Source: Panopea generosa
Taxonomy: Eukaryota > Mollusca > Bivalvia > Adapedonta > Hiatellidae
Direction: 5' to 3'
NCBI GenBank assembly: GCA_029582155.1
Contig: CM055905.1
Coordinates: forward strand, 66,977,039-67,041,038
DNA length: 64,000 nt
Under the pieces are notes generated by a model. It ran no database searches and had not been told where the DNA came from. It was given only the letters and a program-made list of their open reading frames with translations. Within the stretch, counting starts at the first letter, position 1, and each line of letters starts with the position of its first letter. Below are positions 1 through 15,200 of this stretch, in pieces. Made by a program: the position numbers and the translations under genes.

Positions 1-223
1 CATGTAACTTTTATCAGTAAAGTGTGAACCTTCCTATAATTCTTGAACACCTTTAGACTCTTAAAAATTTAACTGGAAGGTCCCAAATCTGAGACTGTTT
101 GTAAAATTCACCTTTTAGAGCCCTGTGTCATACTTATCATACGGTTTATAGAAATAAAGGTCTGGCTTTTCTGCAAACACACAGCTATATGTTAATAATG
201 TTTTTCATATCTGAATATTTCAG
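1..223 (+). other. Sequence upstream of the first SCFD2 coding exon (probable 5' intron)
   Basis: AT-rich non-coding DNA ending in a good acceptor (ATATTTCAG, AG at 222-223). The next exon holds the ATG at 245 after a 21-nt leader containing an out-of-frame ATG-ATG-TTA-TTT-TGA mini-ORF (229-243). Promoter and first exon are inferred to lie outside the window. Confidence 0.5.
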
Positions 224-244
224 ATAAATGATGTTATTTTGAAG

Positions 245-3200
245 ATGAAGACAATTGCAGAGTACAATACATCAATATGGGAGAAAGTTTACTCTCAGGT
301 TAACAGAGCCGTCGTCTTTGTGGACAATATCTCGGCAGAACTTATACACTGGCAGGGTGGGTTACTGCGCCTTGTTGGTGCAGGCGCAACTAATGTGAAA
401 GAATTTTCTTCCTTTGAGGTAAGTTTAGTTATACCCAGGGCTCAAACTGGGTCTGAATTTTAGGGAGAAGTGACTTCTCCTTCATCCAAAAAAAAGGAGA
501 AGTGGAGAAAAAATAGGGAGAAGTGGTAAATTTTGTCACACGAAAACTTAGTTTCATTAAAATTAATGCTATGTCATTATGTGTGTTTTTGTTTTATATT
601 GTTTTTATAATGTTTTATATTGTTTTTGATTTATATCAAATGTTTTGGTTGACTGCCTTCTTGTCTTTTATCTGATGTTGTAATTAAGGAACGAGTTTTT
701 GTGTGATATATTCTTAAAGAACAGGGAGTTTAACTTTCTGAATAAAGATACAGCTAAATGAACTTACAATTTATTTTTTCATGGTAGTTGTATTCTTCAT
801 GCCACTCATTATTGTTTAATTTTTTTTTTTGCAAAGAACATGGAACACTAGTACCTGGTAAAAGCTCCATAGCTCCACATTAATAACATTCATTTCTAAT
901 CAATCTACAATGAAGCTTTTATATTTGAACAAAATATTTGACACTCGTCACTTTTCCTTATTGTTTACTTTTGTTTTCGTAGGTTTGAGTCCTGCTCACT
1001 CCAAAAACTTTATGTGAGAAAGTTTGCAAGTTACTTGCAGAAGGATGGTCTACTCAGTCTGAAACCGGACATGCCATAAATAACCTGAAATATGTTCAAA
1101 ATGGCATTTAATCCCATTAAAAAAAATGTTTTACTCAGTCCTTTGTATGTTTACACGCAAATCACTATTTCCGCAGAACAGCTGGTTATAAAAGAAAGAA
1201 AAAAACACAGATAATTTACAATAATTTACAAAAAAAACACACTTTTTTGTATATTTTATAAAATAAATGTTACTTAAAGTAATATTCTATTTCTCCTTTT
1301 TTCTTTCTTTTTTTTCTGAATGGCGTTTGAAACAATTTTCAACACAGGATGTTGGGTTTATTGTTAGAGAAAGACCTCAGAATGAATCTGTGGACAATTG
1401 CCATCCTTCCGCAAGTAACTGGCAAACTTTCTCATCTTAAGGTTTTGGACTGAGATGGGCTCAGAGATAACTGATCACTACCTTTTCTAATTTAGATTAA
1501 CTATGTAATAGAGATTTAAAATAAACAAATAATGGTAGCTCAACCCTTGAGCCCACACACCCTATCCCTTTACTCCAAAGATACGCGTTTTCCCGCACCA
1601 ATCACAGAATGCCTTTGAAAACAGTGCAGGAAGAGTTCAGATTGCTCGTAATGAGCAATCTGAACACTTCCTGCACTGTTTTCCACTCTGTCAGTTAATA
1701 TAAACATAATTCACCCAATTACTCAAAGGCCTTCTATATTAGATGTCCAAAGGCATCTATATTAGAGGTGTCCTAAGGCGTCTATATTAGAGGTGTCCAA
1801 AGGCGTCTATATTAGAGGTGTCTAAAGGCATCTATATTAGAGGTGTCCAAAGGCATCTATATGAAGTAAAGGGCTATGGTACTTATCTGTTCACCATCTA
1901 CATGTACAATGTATATTATTATATTTCAGAGCGGCAGTAAGGATCAGAAGAAGGGTGTTTTCATCATTAGCTCATTATTAGAAGGGGTCACTAGGCAAAT
2001 TCTGCGTGATATCATAAGGGCGAGCAATTTTCAGGTATGTGAGCGGGCTTCTCCACAGGCCATTTAAGCACAGTGGCACCCCAGCGCTAGACTATCAGAA
2101 ATGATATTCCCCTAGTGCTTGAATTCTTTAACAAAATATTGCAACAGCTTACATTCCTCTAAATCATTATTTTTCTTTGCATATCTTGTCTCATTTTAAT
2201 GCCTGAAATGAAATATACTAAATATGATGACTTTAACTGATTAATTCAAGAGAGATAGATGAGAGAAAAGAGAGAGAAATAGACAGACAGAAAGATCTAG
2301 CGAAATAAGAATATATGGGTAACCATAGAAAGACAAACATTACCTGTATTTAATTTTTGTACAGTTGATTTAATAAAATATTCACATTTACAAATAGCTG
2401 TGTATTATGACCATCATGTAAACTTCTTACATCTTTAATTCAAAAATATTTATCAACATTGAGGGCTAACATTCTACCAGTTAGTCTAACCATTATTTCC
2501 TGGAAACCTGGCAGGTTAACTAGTGCTCGATCACACCCATCGCAACACAAGCAATTGATAACTTTCCCACTTGAGTCAGTGATGTGAGATGAAAGACAAT
2601 GAGACGCAGTTTAGTATATATATATATATCACCATGGAGACAGTGCCAGGTAGGGATTCGTACACACAACCCCTGGTTTGATAGTCAGACGTGCTACCAA
2701 CTGAGCTACCCAGACCATTGTATTGAAACATTTTAAATAAACTTTGATGAACTTGTAACATTAGATTTGACATTTGCAGTATGTGGTAGTTATAACGTCT
2801 ATGACACCAGCCATGCACAACTACAATAGGTCGGGGACTATTGAGGAGGATCCCCATTTCTATGGACAGGTCGAAGACCGACTACTAGAATGGATGGGTA
2901 ATATGGTGGGTATTAGAAAGAACTTACATTAAATGATAAGAAACTTGCATCTCACTAGCCTACCAAATGTTGATAAAAAAGCATGTGAAGAATCGGTAAT
3001 ATTCAGAATTCACAGGCAACTGCTTTCTTATACATATAATCAAATAAAGCCTGAAACATCCAACACCACTATATGATATAGTGTATTAGGATTGGCTGGG
3101 AATGATTATCTCCCTTCGCTATCTCTCCGCCATTTGCTTCACATTTCACATTGTGTTTATTCGGCAAATAAAGAAGTTTGTCGTTTCATCTAAGTTGTTC

Positions 3201-6200
3201 CTTTGTTTACTGGCGCAATCTGCATATATAATATACATGTAATATATTAAGTGCTTTATGATATTGTATATAATTATGTTATTTGATGTTTATTAGATTT
3301 TGTTGCCATAATTTTATCATATATATGTAATTATTCCTCATGTGTTTGGAAATAATGGAAATAATCTTGTCGTAAAATGTGAGATGTGCATGTATGTAAC
3401 CCTAGATGTTTAATAATATTTGAATATCTTGTTAGTGACAGATTAAAAACTCTGCAGTTTGAGTTAAAATTTTAAGTACTTTTGTTTGTTTTGTTCAGTT
3501 GCAGTATGCACATTTTGTAATTGTAAGTTCTTCAACAGTTGTAAACACAATTAACTGGGATTGGTCTTGTTTTGTAGAGAATTTCATTGTGCAAAGCAAA
3601 CATTTTGATTTGTATAGATGATATGAATAGAAGTGAAGATAATTGAAAAATAAGATTTTGCAAGATTTTGCAAATGTATTGAATGTTTTAGATTTATTGG
3701 ATTTTTTTTACAGAATTACACTGCTGAAGTGTTCCATGTTCCACTGTTTACTGTAAGTTTGGGTAACTCTGCATTCATTACTCCTGGATTTGCAGGGTTA
3801 TTTCCCCTGCTAGGATCTGACCTACACCAGGTGGAGCTGCAGTATAGCAGCAAGCATTCTAAGGTAATTTAGCTTTTATTAAGCAATCATCCTATTTATA
3901 TCTGACATTTCAAATTTATATAAAAAACAATTACAAAATGCAAATACATGTACCTGGGCTGCGTTCAGTTCGCCTAAACGTTTAATTTGTTTGCAAATGT
4001 TTAATAACAGACGTCAACTGAACAACGTGTTAGCTTTAGATGTTTGCTAATAGAATAAACACCTCTGAGAGGTGTTTGCTTGTGTTTAATCACATGACTT
4101 AATGAGAAAATGAGGAACAGCACTGAAGTTGTTAGATTTCCATTTTTTTTCATTCATTTGATCACTGTTTGTGTTTATAAACGGAGTAAACATGTTTAAC
4201 AGTGTTTAGCATGGACCTTAAAATAGTTTCTAAATACAAAGGAATAGTAAATGTTAAGAACCTTTGCTTCAGTAGTTGATATGAAGCTTGGCGAGCATTA
4301 TTTAGGTGTTGTCTATTTATAGAATGGGGTTTTTCTTTATCACTTGATTTTGTCATGTTTTGGCGAATTTGATATCAAACCATTCTGATTTTATTTATTA
4401 AATATAATGTTTTCCTTTAATTCAATTTAAAAACATTTACAGTTTTTTTACTGATATACTCTCTTTAACATTTGTAAATGTTATGTTAAACTGTCTGTTG
4501 CAGTCCGAAACAAAAGACTTTGAATCTTTGAAGACTGTAGACTTTCCATCACTGCCGAGTAATCTACAGTTACAGTATAAGGTACAGTTTCCTCTCATGT
4601 GTAGTTATCTCTCATGTATAGTATGCTGTTTTACCCTGACTCTTAAGGTCTTTAAAGGTGTGTTAATATCGGTCAGCATGTTACTGATGTGTATTGAGAA
4701 TGGCCTAGGTCAACTTGCCCCATGTGGGTTAGGCTGTACGTCATCACTTTAACCATTAACCCCAGCATGTTGCTAGAAAGTGGCATGATTTAAATCTTTC
4801 GGGTATAGTTTGGTGATTTGACCACCATGCTCTAACCAGTCAATCAAACATCCGCATGAAAGAGCCCGTGCGTATTTTCAGGGGATAATGAAAGCTTGAT
4901 TGATTTGTTTACAAGTTAGCAGCTCCATGAATGTCACGATGAAATATGATTGTTCATAACTGTTCGTGATGTGGGGGCTTTATAAACTGGACACTTAAGT
5001 CAGATTGGGGAGATTCGGACAGAGACTCGGAGAGAGACTCGGAGACAGCGTCTCTTATGGAGTGGGCACTCTGGTCTGTCGCTTGGCACCTTGCTATCTG
5101 TTGCTAAGAATTAAAGTATTGTTTGTAAAACCACTTGTTTGTCTTAAGTAATACCATAGTAGGACAAAGGTAGGTAGTGAAGCAGCTACTTTAGCCAGAG
5201 GAAGTCGGTTCAGTGCCCAGCTAGACCTAATATCTCTCAAAAAACTTGTTTTACCCAGGAAGTCGACTCAAAAGTGGTTAACATAAGCTCTGAGCTTTCT
5301 TTGCAAGCTACCTAAAATAAACAAGTATACACTCAGGTCTAAAAGAAATGAGGCACATACACTGGTGTAGAAGATACCAGGTTAATTTCTCATTGAGAAA
5401 TCTATTTTGAGATGTTTTTGAGACATATATGTTCATATTTGTCGATAGTAAAGCTATCCCAGAACTCTTGATTCAGGTCTGTTATACCTTAATGTTAAAG
5501 CATGGAAATCCCTACCTGTCCCATAATTCATAGCACTCTCATGCGTTTACCAAACTGTTATGTGTGCCATCTTCCACTGGAGCAACTGACCAATCAGCAT
5601 GCTCTTCCTGCAACTGACCAATCAGCATGCAGCATGCTCTTCCAGGAACTGACCCATCAGCATGCTCTTCCAGCAACTGACCAATCAGCATGCTCATAAT
5701 GTTAGCCATCTATTTTGAAAGATCATTGATTTTATGCTTTTGGCAGTAGAAAGGATTGCTTTGAGATTGTCAGGCCATTTTTAATTTTTAAAGATCAACA
5801 GAGTCAAAGAATCATGTGAGCCATTATGATCATAGCATCAGATTGATTGAAACCAAACCTATTTGGTAACTTTGAAATTTTAGGTCACAATCAATAAACT
5901 TTGACCTTTGAATTTTTAAAAAATGCATGGTTTCATATGATGACTTTTATCATCTTTGTTTTTAGAGACTGGTATCATGTTTAGACTGCCTGCTGTCAGA
6001 GTTGGGTGTGAAGGAGGACATCTACTCTGTTGGTCCCCACGGTGCCCTGCTAGCCACAGAACTGGAGGCGTACCCACCCGCCAGGACCAGAAGAAAGGTA
6101 GGCACCAGGATGTATATGGCCCCTGTTAGGGGACTCTATTTTTTACATAGGAATGATTTGGGAAACTGAACAATTTCCAATTTAAAGCATTTCCTTTTTA

Positions 6201-9200
6201 TAGTAAATAACTTGTTGTTCAGTAAGAACGGGGCACAGATATTTTCAATAATGACAGCCCCCTAAAAGGGTTTTATTGTGAACTTAAAAGGGTTTAATTG
6301 TGAAAAAATACTATGGCAACTATAAACAAGTAGAGCATCGTCAGACCCTCTTAGGCCTCTTGTTATAAAACTAGTGGATTTTTTTTTCTATCATACTGAT
6401 AAAAAACTGATTTTTTTTTTTATTATTAAGCACTTGTCACTTATCATTATAAAGGGGTCCTTTCAAGCCAATTACCAAAGTTGTGCCCCTTTCTAAAATA
6501 GAAATGAAATTAAAGGTCTATATACAAACTTCTACATCCTAATTTTATTTGTATACTTCATGCATATATATATACAGTCTTGTATGGCACTTATTTATGT
6601 GATTTCTTATATGACTTTCTGGTTGATAATATACAGTAAAACCTGTATAAGTGGCCACCTCTATTAAGCAACCACTTGTCTCAAGCAGCCACCTTTGCTA
6701 TTTGCCATTTCTACTATTCTACAATTTCAGAGCAAATTCACCTGTATTATAAGCAATGACCTGTCTTAAAAGGTCAGTTTTGCCTTTTCTCTTGACTGTC
6801 TGCTTAAGACAGGCTTGACTGTTAATATAAAAACTTGTGTTGAGTGAAAATTCCCATTAAATTTATTAAACTCTTCGCTGGCATTATTTTGAATATTGTT
6901 TGTTTGAAATATTTAGTGTCATTTTTATGCCATCTGGCTTACAGAAGATCAGTTAACAAAACCACCTGTTCATGAGATCCTGAAGGTTAACAAATACTCG
7001 TGTACACTTATCTCTTAGTAACTGATAACTTTCCCCACCTGAATCAGAGGTGAGAGACAAATGACAAAGAGGGACAATGTCATATATCAATCATCACTGA
7101 GACTGTGGCTGCAATGACCCCTTGATAATTAGTCAGACGTGCTATGGACTGAGCTTTCAGGGTCTGCTCAGATAATTGTCTAATCCTCTTAATTATAAAC
7201 AGTCAAACCTGTCTTAAGCAGCCAGTCAAGGGAAGGAGAACATGTGGCCTTTTAAGACAGATTGTTGTTTAATGCAGGTTAATTTTCTGTAAAAAGCATA
7301 GAAATGGGAAATCACAAATGTGGCTGCTTAAGACAAGTGGCTGCTTAATAGAGGTGACCACTTATACTAGTTTGACTTTTTTGATTAACAGAATTTAACC
7401 AGCAGGGCATCAATTGTGTTGATAGATCGGACGCTGGATCTAGCCACGCCCACATCACACAACACTGACACACTATTGGACAAAATGATGCAGGTGATGC
7501 CACACCTCCAAGGTCATGTAACTGACATCCGAGTAAATATGGCACCCCTTTGTCAAGTCCACAGGTAGGTCATTTGGTTTGTTAGAATGTTAAGCATCAT
7601 TTTTATCCCATCAGTTAACCTAACCACTGTTTCCTGGGATCCTGGAAGGTTAACCAGTTCTCAAGCACACCCATCTGTGCAAGAAACTGATAACACTCCT
7701 ACTTGAATCAGCGGTAGGAGATGAAAGACAATGAGATATATATTCTCTATCAATCATCATGGCGATTGTGACCAGACAATGATTCAAACTCATGACCTGT
7801 GGAATGATAGTTAGATGTGCTACGGACAGAGTTAACCTAATTGAGATAAATTGCTAATCAAGAGCACTGTAAAAACTGCTTTTCATGTTTGTCTTCAAAA
7901 CCAGGTTTGAGTTTTACTGATAAAGTAACTAAGAGACTTTAATCACTTTCTTTTTCATTTGCAATCGTTCCTGAATTTTTTTTGGCTTTTTAATGGGGTT
8001 TAACACCATTTTCAACACATTTCAGGTTATATATGGCATATTCAGCTTTATTGGTGGAGGAAAACCTCAGAATGAATCTGAGTAGAACTAACATCCTTTG
8101 TAAGTAACTGGCAAACTTTCTCACATGAAGTTTTTGGAGTGAGCGGGACTCGAACCTATGACCTTAGTGGTGAGTGGTAAGTGATCTTGAGACGACGCCT
8201 TAGATCACTCAGAATTGTTTTGTATCGTAATATTTGATATTTATTTCAGTGACTGCGGAGAGAGCATGATATCGCCAGGTTGTCTGGCCTCACAGACTGG
8301 TAAACAGTCACATCTTCAGAGTCTGATTACAGCAAAACACAAGGTAGGAAACCAGACGTGTTTACAACAAAATTGGTAAGGTAGTGATGATAATAATAAA
8401 AAAAATTTGCTTACTACAGCAAATCTAATCTGGCAGTCTTGCATACATGTACAGTCAAACCTGTCTTAAGCAACCACTCAAGGGAAGGAGCAAAAGTGAC
8501 CTTTTAAGACAGGTTGTTGCTTAATACAGGTTAATTTGCACTGAAAGCATATAAATGGGAAATAGCAAATGTGGCTGCTTAAGACAAGTGGCTGCTTAAT
8601 AAAGGTGGCCACTTATACAGGTTTTACTGTATCCATTAAATTTTGGTACCAGGCTTCTCTTTCACCAACATTTTGACTTAAATACTTAAAGTAAACTCAT
8701 TTTTGACTGGTTATTTATTATATAATCAATATCAAAGAAACCATATGAATTTTTATTAGAACCAGTCAAAAATCATGATCATCTAGCTGCTTTTATAAGA
8801 TTCAAGTTTTTGAGTATTAAAGTATATACTTTAACATACTTTTAAAGTTCTTTGGACAGAAAATCCAAGGCTTGTTTCCAGACATACCTGCTCTTGCACT
8901 GTCTTCTTAAACAATCAAATGAAAATGTATGGTATTATATTTAAGCAATCTACATAAAGTACATGGCCACAGTCTCACGGTATTTAGTTTACACTAATTT
9001 ATTTTATGCCGATTGCAAAGAAAGTTCAGAGCTTATATAAACCGCTCTTGATTCCCCTTCCTGGGTATTACCAGTATTGGGAGGAATTGGGTTCAGATGA
9101 AGATTGAACACACAAACATTAGTGTGAGCACTTACGCCCCGCTCTTGTTTTTTGACATACAACATCTTGACCTGGGTATGAAGAGTACGAAGGAATTGTT

Positions 9201-12200
9201 GTTTTACCTAATTAATTTGTTGAATGACGTCACTACACTTCAGGAAGCCTTGATGGATGTCAACAGACAGCTGGTGGAGGCAGCAGCCCAGAGTAACCTG
9301 CCCCTTAGTCTGAAGGGAAAACCCACACGTGTCACAGCCGAACAGCTAGAGGCTACACTCAACTTGTTTAAGTAAATATCTGTCTGTCTGTCTGTCGATT
9401 GATCGGCCGCTCATCTGTTTGCTTCATGTCTGCTATCTGTTTGATTGGAGAAGGAACAAAGTAAAGCTCAGCAGAGCAATTTTCCTCTGAGGGGTATGTT
9501 TTTGTGTCGTGCCGTATCTGTTCCCCTCAATCTGAAGGCAAAACCCACACGTATCACAGCCGAACAGCTAGAGGCTACCCTCAACTTGTTTAAGTAACTA
9601 TCTGTGTAGATGGGAGTCTGCATGTCTAAGTGTCTGACCCGGAACTTTGGGGCAGTTGGGCCAGGGCAATCTGAGGGGACAATTTTCCTTCGAGGAGGGT
9701 ATTTTAGCGTTGTTTTTGTGTCGCACCTTATCTGTGGTTATACAGAAAAAAATAATACATGTATAAAACAAGTTAAAAAAGGGACATTAACCTTACCAAT
9801 TGCAGGTTTCCTTAAATTTAATTAACCAGAAAATTCCCCTTAAAGAGTAATTAAAAAAAGGTTTATTTCTGAGGGGAGAATTTTTAGTAAAATTAGGTGA
9901 AAAAAACACAGTTGGCTGGAACACTGTATAGCTCGACAAACTATATGTTTATGGCCGAATTCCTATTTCGATGTATGTACATATATAGTATGATGTTGAA
10001 CAATCCATCAAAGTGTTACTGTACTATAGGGGGAATGGAGCTGAATTCTGGCCCCAAAATTGTCTAAATGAGAACCCTGAGGTGATATACACTGACTTAT
10101 ACACACTGAAATCATGGCAGCTAGAAAAACTGCTGCTAAAGACAGTTTATTTCTTCAATCTTGATAGAGGTGGTTACTGCTACAGATTTGGCCTACGTTC
10201 TCTTGTCTCCCAGAATCCTTCCCGTCATGTTACAGTTTCATTACCATACAAGTATTTTGTGTATCAATATTGAGAAACACACAAGCACCTTGATTATTTT
10301 GATTTTAAATTTACCTCAGAAAACATCATAGTTTTTCTTCGTTTGTTTGAATATTTAGCATCATTTTTATGCCATTGTGGACTAGCAGACAATCAGCTAA
10401 CTCAATCACTCTTTGTTGAGATCCTTGAAGGCTAACCAGAACTCAAGTACACCAATCACTGCAAGTAACTGATAACTTTCCCACTTGTATCAGAAGTGAG
10501 AGACGAATGACAATGAGACAATGTCGTATATCAGTCATCACTAAGATTGTGACAGAGTGGGGATTTTAACTCGTGAACCCTTGATTGATAGTCATACATG
10601 CTACCAGCTATCATAACCAGGTTCTGCGATTTGGATTTAAACTTGAATTCTCAAAATAGAAATGTGAATGCTATTGTGTTGTTGTTTTTTCAGAGGAAAG
10701 TACAAGGAAATTTCAACACACCTGGATCCTATACAGGTTGCCATGGCAACATTACAGACATTGACCCATCCAAGTATCCATCATTGTGATGAATTGATCA
10801 GTGTTGAGAAAGGCTTGGTGCAAAGTCTGGCAGATCCTGATGCACCAACCGCTTTATCTCAGATTTTACAAATGTTGCTGAAGAAGGAGGCAGATTCCGA
10901 AAAATGGTATGTTGTGTATATCAATAGTGTTTGAGTCAAAGGTCAAAAGGTCAATATCATTGTTTGGTTCATGTGAATTTTGATGCTTGTTACACATGTA
11001 AATTAATATTACATGAACTTTCACCAAATAAAATAATAACAAGCGAATTCAGTGAATTTGTGATCCCGCTTTTTTCAAAAGATTTGATTCAGGCATTCTA
11101 TGACAAGTTATTGCATGGAAACCCCCAAAAATATGATTTTTCACAAATTAGAAGGTCATAATTGTAGAACGACAAATGCCACAACCACTCAAGTTAAACT
11201 TATCCTGTGTTTTATCATTATAAACATTGTATCAAAATTTGAAAAGATTTGATTCATGCATTCTTAAGTAATTGCACGGAAACCCCAAAATGTGTGACAG
11301 ACAGACGGAAATTACGATTTTTCATAAATTAAAGGAGCACAGCTTTACAATGCCAAAAGTTATATCCCTGAAAATCGAACTTAGTCTATGTTTTATCATT
11401 ATAAATATTGTATAAAAATTTCTAAAGATTTTACTATTTTAAAGGCATTCTTAAATTCTTGCAAGGAAAGTAAAGTGTGACGATTTTTCACATATTAAAG
11501 CAGCACAACTCTACAACGCCAAAAGTCACAACCCCGAATATCGAACTTAGCCTGTGTTTTGTTATTATAAACATTGTATTAAAATTTCAAAAGATTGATT
11601 CTTGCATTCTTAAGTTATTGCACGGAAACAAAAGTGTGACGGATGGACGGACGGATGGACAGACCCAATCAGAGTGTCTTCCGCTTTGCGAAAAGGGGTG
11701 GACAAAAAAATGGAATGGAAATCATTGTTGTTCAGCTTAGCTTTGGTTCATATACCATTCTAGGTCTAAATGCTCAGTTTGTAAACTTGCATATGGACCT
11801 CAACATGAAGTATTATTTGTTAAATGTACCTGCTTAAGACAGGTGGTTGTTTAACAGAGGTTACGGTGGATTTATACCCATTATTTTAACTGTTTTTAGA
11901 CATAAGCCCAGAACTTAGTGACTCATTCTTTGAGTTTGTACCCTGGGTAGAACCAAGGACTTTTATAGAAGGATAGGAAACTTGCATCTCCTGACAAAAT
12001 GTCAATGAAACAGCACAAGAAAGATTCATAATTTGCAAATTAATAAATCATAATGCATAGGCAACTGATTTCTTGTACATAAACATTTTAGATGTTTAAA
12101 CATGTTTTGATCACGCAAAATGCTATTGAATTAAAGGTATTAAGGTTTAAAGGAAAATTTATTGTAATTTGTCATTATTTTACCTGCAGTTTATACATTT

Positions 12201-15200
12201 TGTAATCACAGGTACTACAACAATTTTAAACACAAATTTCTGGGAATGGTATTGTTTTGGAGCCAATTTCATTCTGCAGTGTTAGAATTTTGATTTGTAT
12301 TCCTGAGATGAATGGAAGTTAAGATAATTAAAAACGAGATATTGCGAGATTTTGCGTGAATATGCGAGTGTTCTCAAAATCTCAATCAGTTGCCTTTCCT
12401 TCTCTATATAATTCCTTGGTAGAACTAGTACTGGGTGCTGATTATTGGGCCAAGCCTGTGATCAGACAGTGACTTCCCATCTTAGTGGTCAACATCTTAT
12501 CAGCTACATTGAGCCAGGCCTGGTTAGCATCTGACTCTCAGGTGAGGGGTTCGAATGCCTACCAGGTCACTGTCTCCGTGATGACTAATATACAACATTG
12601 CCTCTCGTTGCCATTCGTCTCTCACCGCTGATTCAAGTGGGAAAATTATCAATTACTTGTGGAGATGGTTATGCTCGAGGACTGGTGACCCTTCCAGGAT
12701 CTCAGGAAAGTGTGGTTAGGTTAACTGATTCGATTGCATATAAATTGTGAAATATTTAAACAAAATTCACTACACAACCACCAAATTTTAAATGTTGACA
12801 TTTTTGATTGTGATATCTGTTTTACGCAACTCTCTCTACAGGATTTACAGTCTAGATGACATCTTGTCTACCCTGGTCTATGTGTTCTCCCTTGCCGGCC
12901 AGGATATATTAGAAAATGAAGATGAAGAAAGTGACATACAGGTACAGATGCTACTAACCACTAGGGGGTTATACCTTAGATGCTTTGCCGACTGTGTGAC
13001 CTTTATTATCTATAAAGACACCTTACAAATGCTTAGATTTTGAACTGTAATTCAGTGTTGTAAAAGACTACCCGTCCTATTGGACTATTGACCAATAAAA
13101 CTTAAATAATGAGCGTTTTCTTTAACACATGAATTATATACAGTCAAACCTGTGTTAGTGGTCACCTCTATTAAGCAGCCACTTGTCTGAAGCAGCCACA
13201 TTTGCTATATCCCATTTTTATATTTTCAGTGCAGTTTCACCTGTATTAAGCAACAACCTGTCTTAAAAGGCCACTTTTGCTTCTTTCCTTGACTGGCTGC
13301 TTCAGGGTTGACAGTACATGTAATACTAACCACAATTTATGGTTCATGAGTCAATTCACGTGTCTGCAGTCTTCCTTCTCCAATGAAAGAGGATGCCATT
13401 TATAACGTGTTGTGGTTGAAAATGGTGTTTATCCCCATTCATCCTGTAAACCATCCCACACTCCTAAATTTCTAGTATACTGTTAATATTTCTTTCCTTT
13501 TTGTTATTACAGAATGCAATGGTAGACAGAATCATGAAAGAAAAAGAAAACTTGCCACCACTTATTAAATCTATCGGTATGTACGTTTATATCTCTGTTG
13601 TAAGAGATTTTCATGCCCCCCGCCATTCGGAGAACAGTCAAGTGGGGTTGAATGTTACCTCTGTCCGTTCATCTGTTCGTCCGTATGTCTGTCTGAAATT
13701 AGTTTTGGATCAATAACTTCTGAAGGAGACTACATGTTTAATTAGTATTGGGTGTGTTACTGGGTAAATATTAAGCACAAGTGAAATTTTATATTTGTCA
13801 ACCTCGGGTCAAATGACAGGAGTTATGGCCCCTTTTTTATTTAATATTTGAAAAAAATAAAAATGGTTTCCAAATGAATTAAATGTAAAAAGACCTTAGC
13901 GTTGAATATAAGTGATCTTGAGATAGATGACTCCTTATACCACTAGGCCACGAAGGACTCTCTGGGCCAACATTATCCAATATGGGCCAATATGAAAAAC
14001 AAAGTTAATATTAAACCAGAATTGGACCAATATGAAAAACAAGGTCAATATAAACCAGAATTGGGCCAATATGAAAAACAAAGTTAATATTAAACCAGAA
14101 TTGGACCAATATGAAAAACAAGGTCAATATAAACCAGAATTGGACCAATATGAAAAACAAGGTCAATATAAACCAGAATTGGACCAATATGAAAAACAAG
14201 GTCACTATAAACCAGAATTGGGCCAATATGAAAAGCAAGGTCACTATAAACCAGAATTGGGCCAATATGAAAAACAAGGTCACTATAAACCAGAATTGGG
14301 CCAATATGAAAAACAAGGTCACTATCAACCAGAATTGGGCCAATATGAAAAACAAGGTCACTATAAACCAGAATTGGGCCAATATGAAAAACAAGGTCAC
14401 CATAAACCAGAATTGGGCCAATTTCAAAAACAAGGTCACCATAAACCAGAATTAGGCCAATATGAAAAACAAGGTCAATATAAACCAGAATTGGACCATT
14501 ATGAAAAACAAGGTCACTATAAACCAGAATTGGGCCAATATGAAAAACAAGGTCACTATAAACCAGAATTGGGCCAATATGAAGAACAAGGTCAATATAA
14601 ACCAGAATTGGGCCAATATGAAAAACAAGGTCACTATAAACCAGAATTGGGCCAATATGAAAAACAAGGTCAATATAAACCAGAATTGGACCATTATGAA
14701 AAACAAGGTCACTATAAACCAGAATTGGGCCAATATGAAAAACAAGGTCACTATAAACCAGAATTGGGCCAATATGAAAAACAAGGTCAATATAAACCAG
14801 AATTGGACCATTATGAAAAACAAGGTCACTATAAACCAGAATTGGGCCAATATGAAAAACAAGGTCACTATAAACCAGAATTGGGCCAATATGAAAAACA
14901 AGGTCACTATAAACCAGAATTGGGCCAATATGAAAAACAAGGTCACTATAAACCAGAATTGGGCCAATATGAAAAACAAGGTCACTTTAAACCAGAATTG
15001 GGCCAATATGAAAAACAAGGTCACTATAAACCAGAATTGGGCCAATATGAAAAACAAGGTCACTATAAACCAGAATTGGGCCAATTTCAAAAACAAGGTC
15101 ACCATAAACCAGAATTGGGCCAATATGAAAAACAAGGTCACTATAAACCAGAATTGGGCCAATATGAAAAACAAGGTCACTATAAACCAGAATTGGGCCA

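Noticed and set aside
9097..9375. Exon 9 of SCFD2 extended upstream to 9097
   Set aside because: An acceptor (ACACTTCAG) at 9243 gives the correct phase from exon 8, and homology to SCFD2 starts at EALMDVNRQLVEAA.
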